NCBI RefSeq assembly: GCF_029867415.1
Contig: NC_081186.1
Location: 107,621,381 to 107,685,380 of the forward strand
DNA: 64,000 nt
DNA from: Vicia villosa
Lineage: Eukaryota; Streptophyta; Magnoliopsida; Fabales; Fabaceae
Direction: 5' to 3'
In this document: positions 26,640 through 39,598 of the stretch, piece by piece
Position numbering within the stretch: the stretch's first letter is position 1
Layout of the letters: every line of letters begins with the position of its first letter
The notes under the pieces: model-generated
What the model was told of the DNA's origin: nothing
Databases searched by the model: none
What the model saw: the letters and a program-made list of their open reading frames with translations, nothing else
Program-made: the position numbers and the translations under genes

Positions 26640-28111
26640 AATACACGAGCACATTGAACATGCATAAAAAGACTAATCGTCTCAGGAGGAATATGACTTC
26701 CAACACTATTTTTAACAAGAGGACTTTCCTAAACACCCACCCACCATTTGAGGGTGATAGATTTGAATTACATAAAGCTAAATTTAAGATGTCCATTCAA
26801 AGTTTTGATGTTAAATTATGAGAAAGAATAATCAACAATCTATTTATCCCTACTCACTACATTAATGGTAAATTAGTAGATAAACCTGATTTTCTATGGA
26901 CCAAAGAAGAAAAGAGAAAATTCAAAATTGATTTCAAAACTAAAAACTTTTTAGTTATGTGTTTAAATGAAAATTAATTTCTTTATGTACTTAAGGGTAA
27001 TTCCGCCAAAGAAATGCGGGACACTCTTGAAACAATATATGTAGTATCTTCAATTATTGAAGAAAAGGGAATGAACACACAAGGCGAAGAAGAATGCTTC
27101 TTTCACAATTTTTTTCTAACTTTACTATGTTATAACCTGCGTCGGTAACAAATATCAAATAATTAATAATTAGAATCAGAAACCTGGTCCAACCCTTAAA
27201 TCGAGAGATGAAAATGTTTACAATTTAAAGAAAAAAAATTTAAGAAGGACGAAATCATCGAGAAAGTGAATTAGTTGATTCAACTATTAAAGGATGAAGT
27301 GATGAGCTCAAGTCTAGAAGAATATTTAGCAACTTCATTAACTCTAATAGATTCATTTGAAAGAATAATCTCGGCAGTTGAGGGATCCTCAAAAGACTTA
27401 ATGTCCAATGGAGGAACCTCATCAATAAGAGAATATATAGAAGAAGAAGCTTCATCCAGTATAATATTTTAAATAAGAAATGAGAAAGAAGTCTCAACAA
27501 ACAACATTGAAGAATCAACCTTTGGTAGAATCTTCGAAGAATCTTCCTCCAATGAAGAAGGTGAAATTTTCTTGAAAGCTTCTCACAAAGAAGATGATTG
27601 TGAGGTAACAAAGTTATCATATAAGCAACTATTTAAATTAGGTGCTAAGTTAATCGAAGAAAATAACAATATTAAGAAGCATAACTTAGATCTTAAAGAC
27701 TATCTTAAGTTTTTAGAAAAGAGTAATGAAACACTAAAATATGAAATGATTAATATTAGAAGCCAAATTAGTAATTGTGAGACTAGTGTCTCGATAAAAA
27801 ATAAAGTGAAAGACCTGCATGAAACCATAAGTAAACTTATTAAGGGAAAAGAAAACCTAAATTTGTCTCTATCAAATTAAAGGCGTTCCTTGAATAAAAC
27901 TAGACTAGAATTTAAATATGGTAGATCACATAGTAAATGGTTTAATAGGAAGAAAGTGAATCGCCTTGTTTACAAATGCTCTTATTGTGATAAATTTAGT
28001 CACTTGGAGCCATTTTGTTTTGATAAGCTAAGAAATTCTAAGGGTAGTAATCCTAGACCTCTTAGAACTCCTAACGCACCAGGACCCAAGAAAATTAGGT
28101 ACCAAAGATGA
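26640..28111 (+). pseudogene. Copia gag remnant with coiled coil and CCHC knuckle
   Basis: Broken plus-strand frames read as a Copia gag of the UBN2 class. NKRTFLNTHPPFEGDRFELH starts near 26715. An SAKEMRDTLETIYVVSS block (27005-27055) matches the SAKEMWDTLE landmark. A Glu/Lys/Asn-rich region at 27572-27880 is heptad-like and likely a coiled coil. A zinc knuckle CSYCDKFSHLEPFC (CX2CX4HX4C, near 27977-28018) follows. At least four frame breaks or stops separate these parts. The pol region is absent. Confidence 0.75.
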
Positions 28112-29080
28112 AAACATAATTTGTTTTGCAGGAATACTTTGTAGCTTTAAATGAAGTCTTATTGCATATTAAATGAAGTTGCGCAAAGCAACTAATATAT
28201 CTTTGAATATATAATATGTGTCAGATGGCGCTTCATGCTTGTGATCCAAAAATATTTGCTGATGGTGTATATCAAGAGACATGATCAAAGCTTTTCGTTG
28301 AGGATGGTCTCAACACTTGTGATATGTGATGGTTTATTAACCTCTTAGTAGGTTGAGATGATGAATCTGTAATAGATTCATCTATCTCATTGTTTATTAT
28401 CAACTCTGGTATCAAACAATTCACAGAGAAGAATCTATGACATTATTTTATCATTTTTTCGAAAGAGAGAAGTTTCATCAAGATTATTTGATGTTTAACG
28501 TAGCACACTTATTAAAGGTGAAATAATAGAAAAACTCTAATTAACCTTCAAGATAAGGGGCTTTATATTTGCTCATCTTTTGAAGAAAAAGAAGATGATG
28601 AATTTCTAAGAAAATGTATAAATTTCTAGCCTTCTTCAAAGGAATGGGTGCAAACATGATGAATAAAAAGGTGTAAAAAGTAGTATGTCAATGCCAAGTT
28701 TCAATCCAAGGTCCAAAAGAATCAAGAAGGCTGAAAATGCACTAAATAATCGATTAAATTTATGACCTAATCGATTAGGCGAGTTCAAAATTCAAACTCG
28801 ACTCTCTTTGTACAACTAAAATTGATTAATTCAAAAAGAGTTTCTTAATTATCCTTGTTATTTTCTTTAGTTAATGGAGTGTTCAAAAATATAATATGAA
28901 TCGACAACATTGTTACTTTCAATTTTTAAAGACAAAATTTTCCAAAATGCATTAGTTTAAAAAATATTTAAACGAAACAGGATAAAAGGAAAAAAAAATC
29001 AAGAGAAAAGAAAGAAAATGACATGGATGATAATGAAACTAAAAATGAATCTTATTGACAGAGATAGTGATTATAAATTA
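28112..29080. other. Unassigned flank of the Copia gag remnant
   Basis: No gene recognised. Contains two aatcgatta-type motifs at 28745-28785. It ends where the tandem duplication begins. Confidence 0.5.
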
Positions 29081-29435
29081 TTTTAAACTGTGAAATGCTT
29101 TGCTGTGCCTCATTCTGTTGGCTGAGACCTCATCATGATTAAAGGTGTTGAAGTTATTGTTAACTAGGATATTTATGATTGTTTATATTAAAACTAAAAT
29201 AGTTTTACATTATTCTTTTAAAAAAAAGCCTAAACATATTTTAGAATTTTCATAAACTGATCTAATCACTACTCAAATGCTTAACAAAAAAAGTTTGTAT
29301 ATTACACTAGATATCAAATTCAATAGACTATTTATCTTAGAAATTAAGATTCAATAGATTATTTATGATGAAAAAAATAAGTTGTTTTTACCTTTGAGGC
29401 AATAGGGAACATTTATACTTTTATAGTGTCTTTGT

Positions 29436-30144
29436 TAGGGGTGTTTATGGGCCGGTTTAATTCGGTTTTGAGAGAACTTGATATCCAACCGATTAAAATC
29501 ATATGAATTGGTTGGATTGGATTTATAAATTTTTATGATAAAATCCAAACCGAATCAAACCAAGCAACAATGAGTTCGTTTGGGTTAAGATTGATCGGGT
29601 AGATAAAAATATAAAATATTTGAAAATAATAACTTATTGATGTAAATTATTTTTTTAAGATAATATAAAAATATATAATATTAATAGTGTTTAATCGTAA
29701 ATATTAATCTAATAATTTTTTCTAATAGATTTAAAAATATCTCACAAGAAAAATATTTAACGTAAAAACTTTTGAATATATAATTAGTCACTAGTGGTAG
29801 TATGATGATGAATGTGTTTCATAGCTCTATGCTCATTTACCACAATACAATAACAATTTTCTAATAGCAAATTAAAATATAATAACTTGTCCGCATACGA
29901 CATTTCAATTTTTTCTTCTTGAAGTTGAATGCTTTGTAGTAATTGTTATGATAATTAATTATGGTTGATTTGAGTTGGATTTGCGGGTGGAAAATTAAAA
30001 ATCTGATACCCGAACCAATTGTTATTGGATTTGATTGGTTTGGTTCAATTCTTGCCCAAACTGAAAAAATGTTTAACCCAAACACTATGGGTTGGTTCGA
30101 ATCCCGGTTTGATTTAGATTTACCCAAACCAATGAACACCCCTA
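29436..30144. mobile_element. hAT-type non-autonomous element, duplication copy 1
   Basis: Ends TAGGGGTGTTTATGGG and CCAATGAACACCCCTA. The flanking 8-mers are gtctttgt (29428-29435) and gtctttgc (30145-30152), an 8-bp target-site duplication with one mismatch. No transposase. Rich in GGTTTGG/CCAAACC subterminal motifs. Same family as 42731-43841 and 35310-36020. Confidence 0.88.
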
Positions 30145-30199
30145 GTCTTTGCCATACCTTTGAGGCAAATTGTGTATTCGAATCCACCTTTGAACATGA

Positions 30200-30747
30200 G
30201 TACCCAATAGAGAATATTTACAAAGCTGTTTTTTAGCGAGAAATTTAATGTTATTAGCCAAGGTAATCGATGTAGAAAGACTTTCTGTGCGTATCAAGGA
30301 AAAATTTGTGCATCGGAAAGCTTTGGCGGAACTTGTGTAGGTTGGTGTCCGATATATGAGCCTTTTAAGCCATCCAAGTTTGTTTCAGAACCGAATACAA
30401 CATTTTAATATTTTCCACAATTCTTTTTATTTTATTTCAGTTTTCGATTAAAAGTCCATTAGAGTTTCTTTTTCTGTTTTATTTTTATTTTGAATTAAAA
30501 GCTAATTAAAGTTTTTTTTTATGTATTTAAACACCTTTGGGTGTGGCCGTCAATGTTATATTTGATCTTAATAAAGTTTAAGTATTCTCTCTTTTGGTGA
30601 ATTCCAAAACTTTATTTGACAGGTTTGTCGCATGCAAACTTGTGTTTTTGCTCTAGGCTTGACGCTTACTAATCCTTCGTGATTCCGACTGCATCAGGTG
30701 GCATCAAAGCAGATTTTTTCCTGTTTCTTTTCGTAATATGATTAGTC
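30200..30747 (+). mobile_element. Probable gypsy LTR end and primer-binding site, copy 1
   Basis: The DNA directly upstream of the gag start contains TGGCATCAAAGC (30699-30710), close to the initiator-Met tRNA primer-binding site. The preceding A+T-rich segment with a TATA-like stretch near 30520 would be the 5' LTR. No matching 3' LTR was found, so the left border is a guess. Confidence 0.45.
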
Positions 30748-32510
30748 ATGAGAGAACAACCATTGACTAAAGAAGACCTTGAGGGAATAACTGCGACTTT
30801 TACCACGACCCTAACTGCTTTGACATAATAAATGACAATTTTAACAACTCGGGTGAACACCATTAATAAATCTGGGAACCAACAAAGTAACAGGAGAAGG
30901 AAACTAATTAGGGTTCTGCGGGGTGGAAACAATCGTGTTGTTGCTGAAAATTCCAGTTCTGTAGAAGAAGAACCCGTCGAGGAAGAGATAATTGATCACG
31001 GGAATCGACATAACCATGATTATCGAGTGAAGGCTGATATTTAAATATTCTTTGGAACGATGGGAGTGGGGTAGTTTATGGATTGATATATTGACATTCA
31101 CATATTCTTCAACGTTATGGGCGTCTTTGAGAACAAGCAAATTAATATGGAAGTGATCAGGCTGAAGAGTATTACTGCTATCTGGTGGGATAAACTTGTT
31201 GTTCAGAGGCAAAGGCAAATAAAGGGGTCGATCAGATCTTGGCAAAGAATGAAACAATTGATGCTCGAGTGGTTCTTTATAAGATGTATATCGAGTGTGT
31301 TCAAGGAAGGAGAACTATAACAGAATACACACTTGAGTTCATGCGTTTCTTTGAGCGTAATGAATGGGGAGAATCAGAGAGCCAGAAGATAGTTTGATAC
31401 ATCAATGGCTTAAGATGGATTTTTGCAATAGAAGACGGGTTTGCAAATTGTATGAACTGTGACTGAGGCATCCAATCTAGGTATTCGCCCAAGAATAAAT
31501 TTGAATTAGTAGGCAACAGGGAAAAGAGTGCACCAATTAGGGATTATAACCCTGGAAATAAGGGGACTAGCAACCATAACAGTATGCAACAAATAAATCA
31601 TTAGTCAAGAGGCAAAATAATTCATATGCTAAACCCATTGAGATACATGTTATCATTGTAATGGAAGAGGTTAAAAATCAAATGTTGGTCCAACAAGGAG
31701 AGTCACTCTTGTCGCGGAAGAAAGAGAATATGAAGAGGAAAGATAATGATATGCAATTGAGAACGATGAATATGCAGGGGTTGAGTTTGTTAAGGAATAA
31801 TATGATGACAGGGTAAATTTTGTGTTGCACAAAATTTTACTAGCATCCAAAGATGAAGGGCAGCGCAAGAATGTTTGAAACACAATGTTCTATCAAGAAT
31901 AAGGTGTGTAATCCGAGTGTGGATAGTGGCAACATGGAGAATATGATGTTATAAAAATTGGTAGGTTATTTGAAGTTGTCCATAGAACGCCATGAGAAGG
32001 CATACACCCTCGATTGGGTAAGAAAGGGCTCCCGAATTCGAGTAACACTAGCATGCATAGTTCCTATATCAATCAGAAAGCATTATAAAGAAGAGACACT
32101 TTGTGATGTTCTTGATATGAATGTTTGTCATATTTTACTTGGTAGACCTTAGAAGTTTGATGATGATATTACTTATTGAGGATGGGATAATGTGATGACG
32201 TTTACACGGGGTACACATAAAATTGCTATGGATCATGTTTTGCACTTTGATAAGAATCCAATAAGAAAGAAGTATAGTTTCTTGGTGATGACATAAAGTG
32301 AAAAGGAGATTTATTAGGCTGTTAAAGGAATTAAATTTTTTTTGTCCAATGGTGATTAAATGGCTGATAAGTGATATAAATAAGGAAACAATAATTCTTG
32401 AAGTGCTAGAGATCCTAGAGAATTTCAAGGAGTTGACCACAAATGAACTACCAAACGATTTTCCTCCAATGTAAGACAAACACAGGAAAGTTAAATTTTT
32501 CAATGTGGGA
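30748..32510 (+). pseudogene. Gypsy gag-protease remnant lacking RT, copy 1
   Basis: Broken plus-strand frames of a Ty3/gypsy polyprotein: gag start MREQPLTKEDLEGITATF; MGVFENKQINMEVIRLKSITA then WWDKLVVQRQRQ (31117-31210); MYIECVQ-like and EFMRFFERNE segments (31290-31380); and the protease region from KNKVCNPSVDSG to CHILLGRP (31893-32152), with the D-S-G triad. A short piece near 32470-32520 resembles the chromodomain-side integrase end (KFFNVGDDV). Reverse transcriptase, RNase H and most of integrase are missing, so a large internal deletion preceded the segmental duplication. Confidence 0.8.
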
Positions 32511-33738
32511 GACGATGTGATGATGTTTATGAGCTTGGTGTTCGGTTCACTTTGTTGCGATCCGGTAGTTTTGGTGCAAAACGATCCTCGTTGTGATCTA
32601 GTAACAACAATGTGAGATGATCTTTGTACATTGTTCTGAGGTCCTCCTCCACCTTGAGAAAACGCTCTAATAAAGGATATATGTAAGAGTTGCTACAAAT
32701 TTTCCATATCTTCGAAGTTGTTATGACAAGGATCATATTGGTGATGGATAATTGAGGCAATACGAGATTGAGTGGTTGGTTAGAAATCTTCGGAATTATC
32801 TTGGAGCTAATTACCTCCACTTTTTACTAATTCTAGTGTAGGTATGATTTTGGATCTAGAATCATCCATTTGTGAAATTTTCGCAGGAATCAGAGGTTCA
32901 AAAATTTAAGAAATCAAATTTCAATTCCACTTGATTGGATCAAACACGATGGATCTTTGTGTTCGATTCAGATGCTTTCGATTCGTTGATTTGAGAATAT
33001 TTCAAACTGACGAATCAAAGAGCGAATATGAGATCATAGAAAATATAGGAATCAGAAGACGATTCCCACAAACGGCGCCACTATTCCGTTGTGGAACCAG
33101 AAATAGATCTAACCACTTGGTGCAGAATCATGAACTGGTGGTGTTAATCTCCGATACAGTGACATGAGATGGACCTGCAAGATTAATACTCAAACACCTA
33201 AAGTCATTTCAAGATTAAAAAAAAAAGTGTAAGAAAAGTAGAGATAAGAAAATATATCTTTTAATTTTTTTCCAGAAAAGTGATAATTTTAATTAATTAA
33301 AATGAATTAATCGATCCTTTAACTAAATTTCAAATTCAATTTTAATATCCAATGTTGTCAAAGTTTATTTAAAAAGTAATCCTATCCACAAATACTACAT
33401 TGATATTATTGATATTATGCCGTCAACAATACTTATCATATTAAATTTAGAGATTTAAGAATTTTATTCATGAAAATATAAGTAAATTGATGATAAAAGA
33501 AACATAAAGATAACTAAATAATTGGACTCGAGTAGTAAACAAACTCCTGTTAAGCACGAAGTTCAGAGAATACTGAGTGCGATTTCTCCTAAAAACAAGA
33601 GTGCATAAAAAAAAACATAAAAAATAGCTAAGAGAGATAATTTTGAAATCAAATTTTATTAACATTCATCATTCATTGATGTTATATAATTGCAACATTT
33701 GTAACCATTACTACTTGTAATTAGTACAATATAAACAT
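32511..33738. other. Non-coding part of duplication copy 1
   Basis: Conserved with copy 2 but with no coding content recognised. On the minus strand 33063-33090 reads GTGGCGCCGTTTGTGGGAATCG, like the primer-binding-site context of other plant gypsy elements, so another eroded LTR element is likely here. Confidence 0.45.
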
Positions 33739-34408
33739 CTAACAATAGCAATGACAAAAATTACGTCGTGATAGAGTTTTGCAAAAGCCTCCTTTATTAT
33801 GGCCATAGTGTTTGCAAAAACAATCACAACATCCATCATGCGAACCAGGAACACATTTTCCAATATTATTGTCTGTACATGCGTAAACTTTTCTACTGAA
33901 CATATTATGTGGTGGACATTGAGGGGGTGGCCAAGACCCTCCTGAGCTACATTTAGCATAATCCAATTCTAAATCCTCACCAAAAACTTGCTCCAAACCT
34001 ATTAATACAGATTCAGATATACTACCTCCGTTCCTTTTTATAAGAGAAAATTCACTTTTTAGATTCATTGAATAATCAATGTATCTAGTCTATAAAGAGA
34101 CCAAATACATTAGTTATTCAATGAACCTAAAAAATGACTTGTCTCTTATAAAAAGGAACGGAGGTAGTATTAGTTAGTCAATAAAATTTAAAAGATAAAT
34201 TATTTTTTATAATATAGATAGATTAAGCATTTCCTAAATGGCTCACTATTAATTAAATGTAAAATTTTAAGAATTTCAACCCTAATTATATTCAATTTCT
34301 AATTACTTTAGAAATGAATATTAATAAATTAAATTTACTTAAAAATAGGATGATCATGATTCCCATGGTGGTGGCAAAGAATGGTAGTAGTCCAGTAGCT
34401 CTAGCCAT
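33739..34408 (-). CDS. Secreted 12-cysteine defensin-like peptide, copy 1
   Basis: Two exons: 34339-34408 (70 nt, signal peptide) and 33739-33998 (260 nt), intron phase 1, donor A/GTAAAT and acceptor TTAATAG/G, giving 109 residues. Residues 1-23 (MARATGLLPFFATTMGIMII, then LFL) are a signal peptide. The mature part has 12 cysteines spaced C-x10-C-x12-C-x7-C-x7-CC-x-C-x-C-x10-C-x8-C-x-C-x-C. Its second half has CxxxC, GxC (GGFC) and CxC elements as in CS-alpha-beta defensin-like peptides, but the total exceeds the usual 4, 6 or 8. A TATA-like run lies at 34445-34455. The function is unknown; antimicrobial, signalling or nodule roles are only possibilities. Gene structure (signal exon plus one mature exon) is typical of plant defensin-like and NCR genes. 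The intron carries a Stowaway insertion. Confidence 0.8.
34022..34167. mobile_element. Stowaway-like MITE in the intron of peptide gene copy 1
   Basis: 146 bp with terminal inverted repeats CTACCTCCGTTCCTTTTTATA. It is flanked by TA on both sides (34020-34021 and 34168-34169). Copy 2 has the exact empty site, agatatattagttag (39870-39884), with a single TA. TA duplication and CTMCCTCCG ends define Tc1/mariner-type Stowaway elements. Confidence 0.95.
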
Positions 34409-34444
34409 TTTCAATTTGTTTGGAAAAAGTAGTAAGACTAATCC

Positions 34445-34455
34445 TTTTTTTATAG
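34445..34455 (-). promoter_or_regulatory. TATA-like box of peptide gene copy 1
   Basis: Minus-strand CTATAAAAAAAGG lies about 40 bp upstream of the start codon. The equivalent sequence is kept in copy 2 near 40149-40161. Confidence 0.55.
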
Positions 34456-35309
34456 GCAAGAGACCAGTTTTTGTTCATGTATTAAATTAATGTATATTAA
34501 ATTTTTTAAAATCTTTTATTATGTTTAATTATCTAAAAATAGGAGTTATGATAAAATTAAAATTTATTGGAAACAGTGTTTATTTAATCTATTAAATGGG
34601 AGTTAGTGGTAAAATTAAATGACCAAATAAATCTTAGAATTAATAAATAATTGTACTAATTATTCTTAAATATATTAGTAATTAATCACATCAATGAACA
34701 AAACTTTATGTTTTTGTAAATAGAAATTTTATTAGATAAACATATGTAAAAAGAAATTTTATTAGATAAACAATAATAATAATTTATTGAATGTAATATA
34801 TTATTCTTAACTAGTGTAGTATTTTATTGCAGTGTTGTAGTATTTTTAAAATGAAAGTATTATATAGAAATCTCAAAATGTTCATTTGATTTTGAAAATG
34901 TATTTTTGGACACACCTCTGAGCTCACCAAAACCCCCTTTTGAGTTTTACTCCATTCTTTTAAACTGTGAAATGCTTTGTTGTGCCTCATTCTGTTGGCT
35001 GAGACCTCATCATGATTAAAGGTGTTGAAGTTATTGTTAACTAGGATATTTATGATTGTTTATATTAAAACTAAAATAGTTTTACATTATTTTTTTTAAA
35101 AAAAGCCTAAACATATTTTAGAATTTTCATAAACTCTAATCACTACTCAAATGCTTAACAAAAAAAGTTTGTATATTACACTAGATATCAAATTTAACAG
35201 ACTATTTATCTTAGAAATTAAGATTCAATAGATTATTTATGATGAAAAAAATAAGTTGTTTTTACCTTTGAGGCAATAGAGAACATTTATACTTTTATAG
35301 TGTCTTTGT

Positions 35310-36020
35310 TAGGGGTGTTTGTGGGCCGGTTTAATTCGGTTTTGAGAGAATTTGATATCCAGACGGATTAAAATCATATGACTTAGTTGGATTGAATTTA
35401 TAAATTTTTACGATAAAATCCAAACCGAACCAAACCAAGAAACAATGAGTTGGTTTGGGTTAAGATTGACCGGGTAGATCAAAAATGTAAAATATTTGAA
35501 AATAATAACTTATTTATGTAAATTATTTTTTCAAGATAATATACAAATATATAATATTAATAGTGTTTAATCGTAAATATTAAACTAATACTTTTTTCTA
35601 ATAGATTTAAAAATATCTCACAAGAAAAATATTTAACGTAAAAACTTTTGAATCTATAATTAGTCACTTGTGGTAGTATGATGATGAATGTGTTTCATAG
35701 CTCTATGTTCATTTACCACAATACAATAACAATTTTTTAATAGCAAATTAAAATATAATAACTTGTCCGCATACGACATTTCAATTTTTTCTTCTTGAAG
35801 TTGAGTGCTTTGTAGTAATTGTTATGATAATTAATTATGATTGATTTGAGTTGGATTTGCGGGTGGAAAATAAAAAATCTGATACCCGAACCAATTGTTA
35901 TTGGATTTGATTGGTTTGGTTCAGTTCTTGCCCAAACTGAAAAAACATTCAACCCAAACACTATGGGTTGGTTCGAATCCCGGTTTGGTTTATATTTACC
36001 CAAACCAATGAACACCCCTA
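35310..36020. mobile_element. hAT-type non-autonomous element, duplication copy 2
   Basis: 711-bp counterpart of 29436-30144 with the same ends (TAGGGGTGTTTGTGGG, CCAATGAACACCCCTA) and the same gtctttgt/gtctttgc flanks. It was therefore copied by the segmental duplication, not inserted anew. Confidence 0.9.
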
Positions 36021-36693
36021 GTCTTTGCCATACCTTTGAGGCAAATTGTGTATTCGAATTCACCTTTGAACATGAGTATCCAACAGAGAATATTTACAAA
36101 GCTGTTTTTAGCGAGAAATTTAATGTTATTAGCCAAGGTAATCGATGTAGAAAGACTTTATGTGCGTATCAAGGAAATATTTATGCATCGGAAAGCTTTG
36201 GCGGAAATTGTGTAGGTTTGGTGTCCGATATCAGATGATTATTATTATACCTTTTCAGATAGAGAATCGACTCACAAGTCCAACTCACTGCATTGTATTG
36301 ATATATGAGCCTTTTAAGCCATCCAAGTTTGTTTCAGAACCGAATACAACATTTTAATATTTTCCATAATTCTTTTTATTTTATTTCACTTTTAGATTAA
36401 AAGTCCATTAGAGTTTCTTTTTCTGTTTTATTTTGTTTTGAATTAAAAGCTAATTAATTTTTTTTTATGTATTTAAACACCTTTGAGTGTGGCCGTCAAT
36501 GTTATATTTGATCATAATAAAGTTTAAGTATTTTCTCTTTTGGTGAATTCCAAAACTTTATCTGACAGGTTTGTCGCATGCAAACTTGTGTTTTTGTTCT
36601 AGGCTTGGCGCTTACTAATCCTTTGTGATTCTGACTGCATCAGGTGGCATCAAAGCAGATTTTTTCCTGTTTCTTTTCGTGATATGAGTAGTC

Positions 36694-38440
36694 ATGAGAG
36701 AATAACCATTGACTAAAGAAGACCTTGAGGGAATAACCGCGACTTTTACCACGACCCTAACTGCTTTGACATAATAAATGACAATTTTAACAACCGGGTG
36801 AACACCATTAATAAAACTGGGAACCAATAAAGTAACAGGAGAAGGAAACTAATTAGGGTTCTACGGGGTGGAAACAATCATGTTGTTATTGCTGAAAATT
36901 CCAGTTATGTAGAAGAAGAACCCGTCGAGGAAGAGATAATTGATCATGGGAATCGACATAACCATGATTATGGAGTGAAGGCTGGTATTTAAATATTCTT
37001 TGGAACAATGGGAGTGGGGTAGTTTATGGATTGATATATTGTCATTCACATATTCTTCAACATTATGGGCGTCTTTGAGAACAAGCAAATTAATATGGAA
37101 GTGATCAGGCTGAAGAGTATTACTGCTGTCTGGTGGGATAAACTTGTTGTTCAAAGGCAAAGTCAAATAAAGGGGTCGATCAAATCTTGGCGAAGGATGA
37201 AACAATTGATGCTCGAGTGGTTCTTTTTAAGATGTATATCGAGTGTGTTCAAGGAAAGAGAACTATAACAAAATACACACTTGAGTTCATGCGTTTCTTT
37301 GAGCGTAATGAATTGGGAGAATCAGAGAGCCAGAAGATAGTTCGATACATCAATGGCTTAGATGGATTTTTTGCAATAGAAGACGGGTTTGCAAATTGTA
37401 TGAACTGTGGCTGAGGCATCCAATCTAGGTATTCACCCAAGAATAAATTTGAATTAGTAGGCAACAAGGAAAAGAGTGCACCAATTAGGGATTATAACCC
37501 TGGAAATAAGGGGACTAGCAACCATAACAGTATGCAACAAGATAAATCACTAGTCAATAGGCAAAATAATTCATATGCTAAACCCACTGGAGATACATGT
37601 TATCGTTGTAATGGAAGAGGTTAAAAATCAAATGTTGGTCCAACAAGGAGAGTCACTCTTGTCGCGGAAGAAAGAGAATATGAAGAGGAAAGAGAATGAT
37701 ATGCAATTGAGAACGATGACTATGCAGGGGTTGAGTTTGTTAAGGATTAATCTGATGACAAGGTCAATTTTGTGTTGCACAAAATTTTACTAGCATCCAA
37801 AGATGAAGGGCAGCGCAAGAATTTGTTTAAAACACAATGTTCTATCAAGAATAAGGTGTGTAATCCGAGTGTGGATAGTGGCAGCATGGAGAATATGATG
37901 TTACAAAAATTGGTAGGTTATTTGAAGTTCTCCATAGAACTCCATGAGAAGGCATACACCCTCGGTTGGGTAAGAAAGGGCTCCCGAATTCGAGTAACAC
38001 TAGCATGCAGAGTTCCTATATCAATCAGAAATCATTATAAAGAAGAGACACTTTGTGATGTTCTTGATATGGATGTTTGTCATATTTTACTTGGTAGACC
38101 TTAGATATTTTGCACTTTGATAAGAATCCAATAAGAAAGAAGTATAGTTTCTTGGTGATGACATAAAGTGAAAAGGAGTTTGATTAGGCTGTTAAAGGAA
38201 TTGAATTTTTTTTGTCCAATGATGATTAAATGGCTGATAAGTGATGTAAACAAGGAAACAATAATTCTAGAAGTGCTAGAGATCCTAGAGAATTTCAAGG
38301 AGTTTACCGTAAATGAACTACCAAACGATTTTACTCCAATGCAAGATAAACACAGGAAAAATAAATTTTTCAATGTGGGAGACAATGTGATGGTGTTTCT
38401 GAGCTTGGTGTTCTGTTCACTTTGTTGCGATCCGGTATTT
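36694..38440 (+). pseudogene. Gypsy gag-protease remnant lacking RT, copy 2
   Basis: Counterpart of 30748-32510. Gag is stopped at codon 4 (CAA to TAA relative to copy 1). It keeps the RLKSITAVWWDKLVVQRQ block (37090-37160), YIECVQGKRTITKYTLEFMR (37220-37290), a protease region with VDSGSMENMM (37868-37900) ending CHILLGRP (38104), and an integrase-end fragment NKFFNVGDNVMVFL near 38360-38402. Some frames are more intact than in copy 1, for example 37187-37414 and 37772-38104. Confidence 0.8.
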
Positions 38441-39598
38441 TTGGTGCAAAACGATCCTCGTTATGATCTAGTAACAACAATGTGAGATGATCTTTGTACA
38501 TTATACTGAGGTCCTCCTCCACCTTGAGAAAACGCTCTAATAAAGGATATATGTAAGAGTTGCTACAAATTTTCCATATCTTCGAAGTTGTTATGACAAG
38601 GATCATATTGGTGATGAATAATTGAGGCAATACGAGATTGAGAGGTTGGTTAGAAATCTTCAGAATGATCTTGGAGGTAATTACTTCCACTTTTTACTAA
38701 TTCTAGTGTAGGTATGAGTTTGGATTTAGAATAATCCATTTGTGAAATTTTCGCAGGAATCAGAGGTCCAAAAATTTAAGAAATCGAATTTCAATTCCAC
38801 TTGATTGGATCAAACGCGATGGATCTTTGTGTTCGATTTAGATGCTTTTGATTCGATTATTTGAGAAGATTTCAAACTGACAAATCAAAGAGCGAATATG
38901 AGATCATAGAAAATATAGGAATCAGAAGACGATTCCCACAAACGGCGCCACTATTCTGTTGTGGAACCAGAAATAGATCTAACCACTTGGTGCAGAATCA
39001 TGAACCGGTGGTGTTAATCTCCGATACAGTGACATGAGATGGACCTACAAGATTATTACTCAATCACCTAAAGTCATTTCAAGATTAAAAAAAGTGTAAG
39101 AAAAGTAGAGATAAGAAAATATACCTTTTAATTTTTTTTCCTGAAAAGTGATAATTTTAATTAATTAAAATGAATTAATCAACCCTTTAACTAAATTTCA
39201 AATTCAATTTTAATATCCATTGTTGTCACAAGTTTATTTAAAAACTAATCCTATCCACAAATACTACATTGATATTATGCTGTCAACAATACTTATCATA
39301 TTAAATTTAGAGATTTAAGAATTTTATTCATGAAAATATAAGTAAATTGATGATAAAAGAAACATAAAGATAACTAAATAATTGGACCCGAGTGGTAAAC
39401 AAGCTCCTGTAAAACACGAAGTTCAGAGAATACTGAGTGCGATTTCTCCTAAAAACCAGAGTGCATAAAAAAAACATAACAAGATAACTAAGAGAGATAA
39501 TTTTGAAATCAAATTTTATTAACCTTCATCATTCATTGCTGTTATATAATTGCAACATTTGTAACCATTACTACTTGTAATTAGTACAATATAAACAT

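Larger units (their letters stand above)
29081..34957. repeat. Tandem segmental duplication, copy 1 (5877 bp)
   Basis: Begins ttttaaactgtgaaatgctt and repeats from 34958 after exactly 5877 bp. Contents in order: hAT element, gypsy LTR/gag-protease remnant, and cysteine-rich peptide gene. High identity runs through to about 34830. The last ~125 bp of the unit (34831-34957) have no match in the corresponding place of copy 2. Confidence 0.95.

Noticed and set aside
32135..32820. Minus-strand frames conserved in both duplication copies (also 38101-38690)
   Set aside because: Conservation is explained by recent duplication. They are antisense to the gypsy remnant and have no recognised domain.
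33711..33959. Alternative minus-strand frame overlapping peptide gene exon 2
   Set aside because: Different frame from the spliced gene; lacks the signal peptide join and the conserved cysteine pattern.
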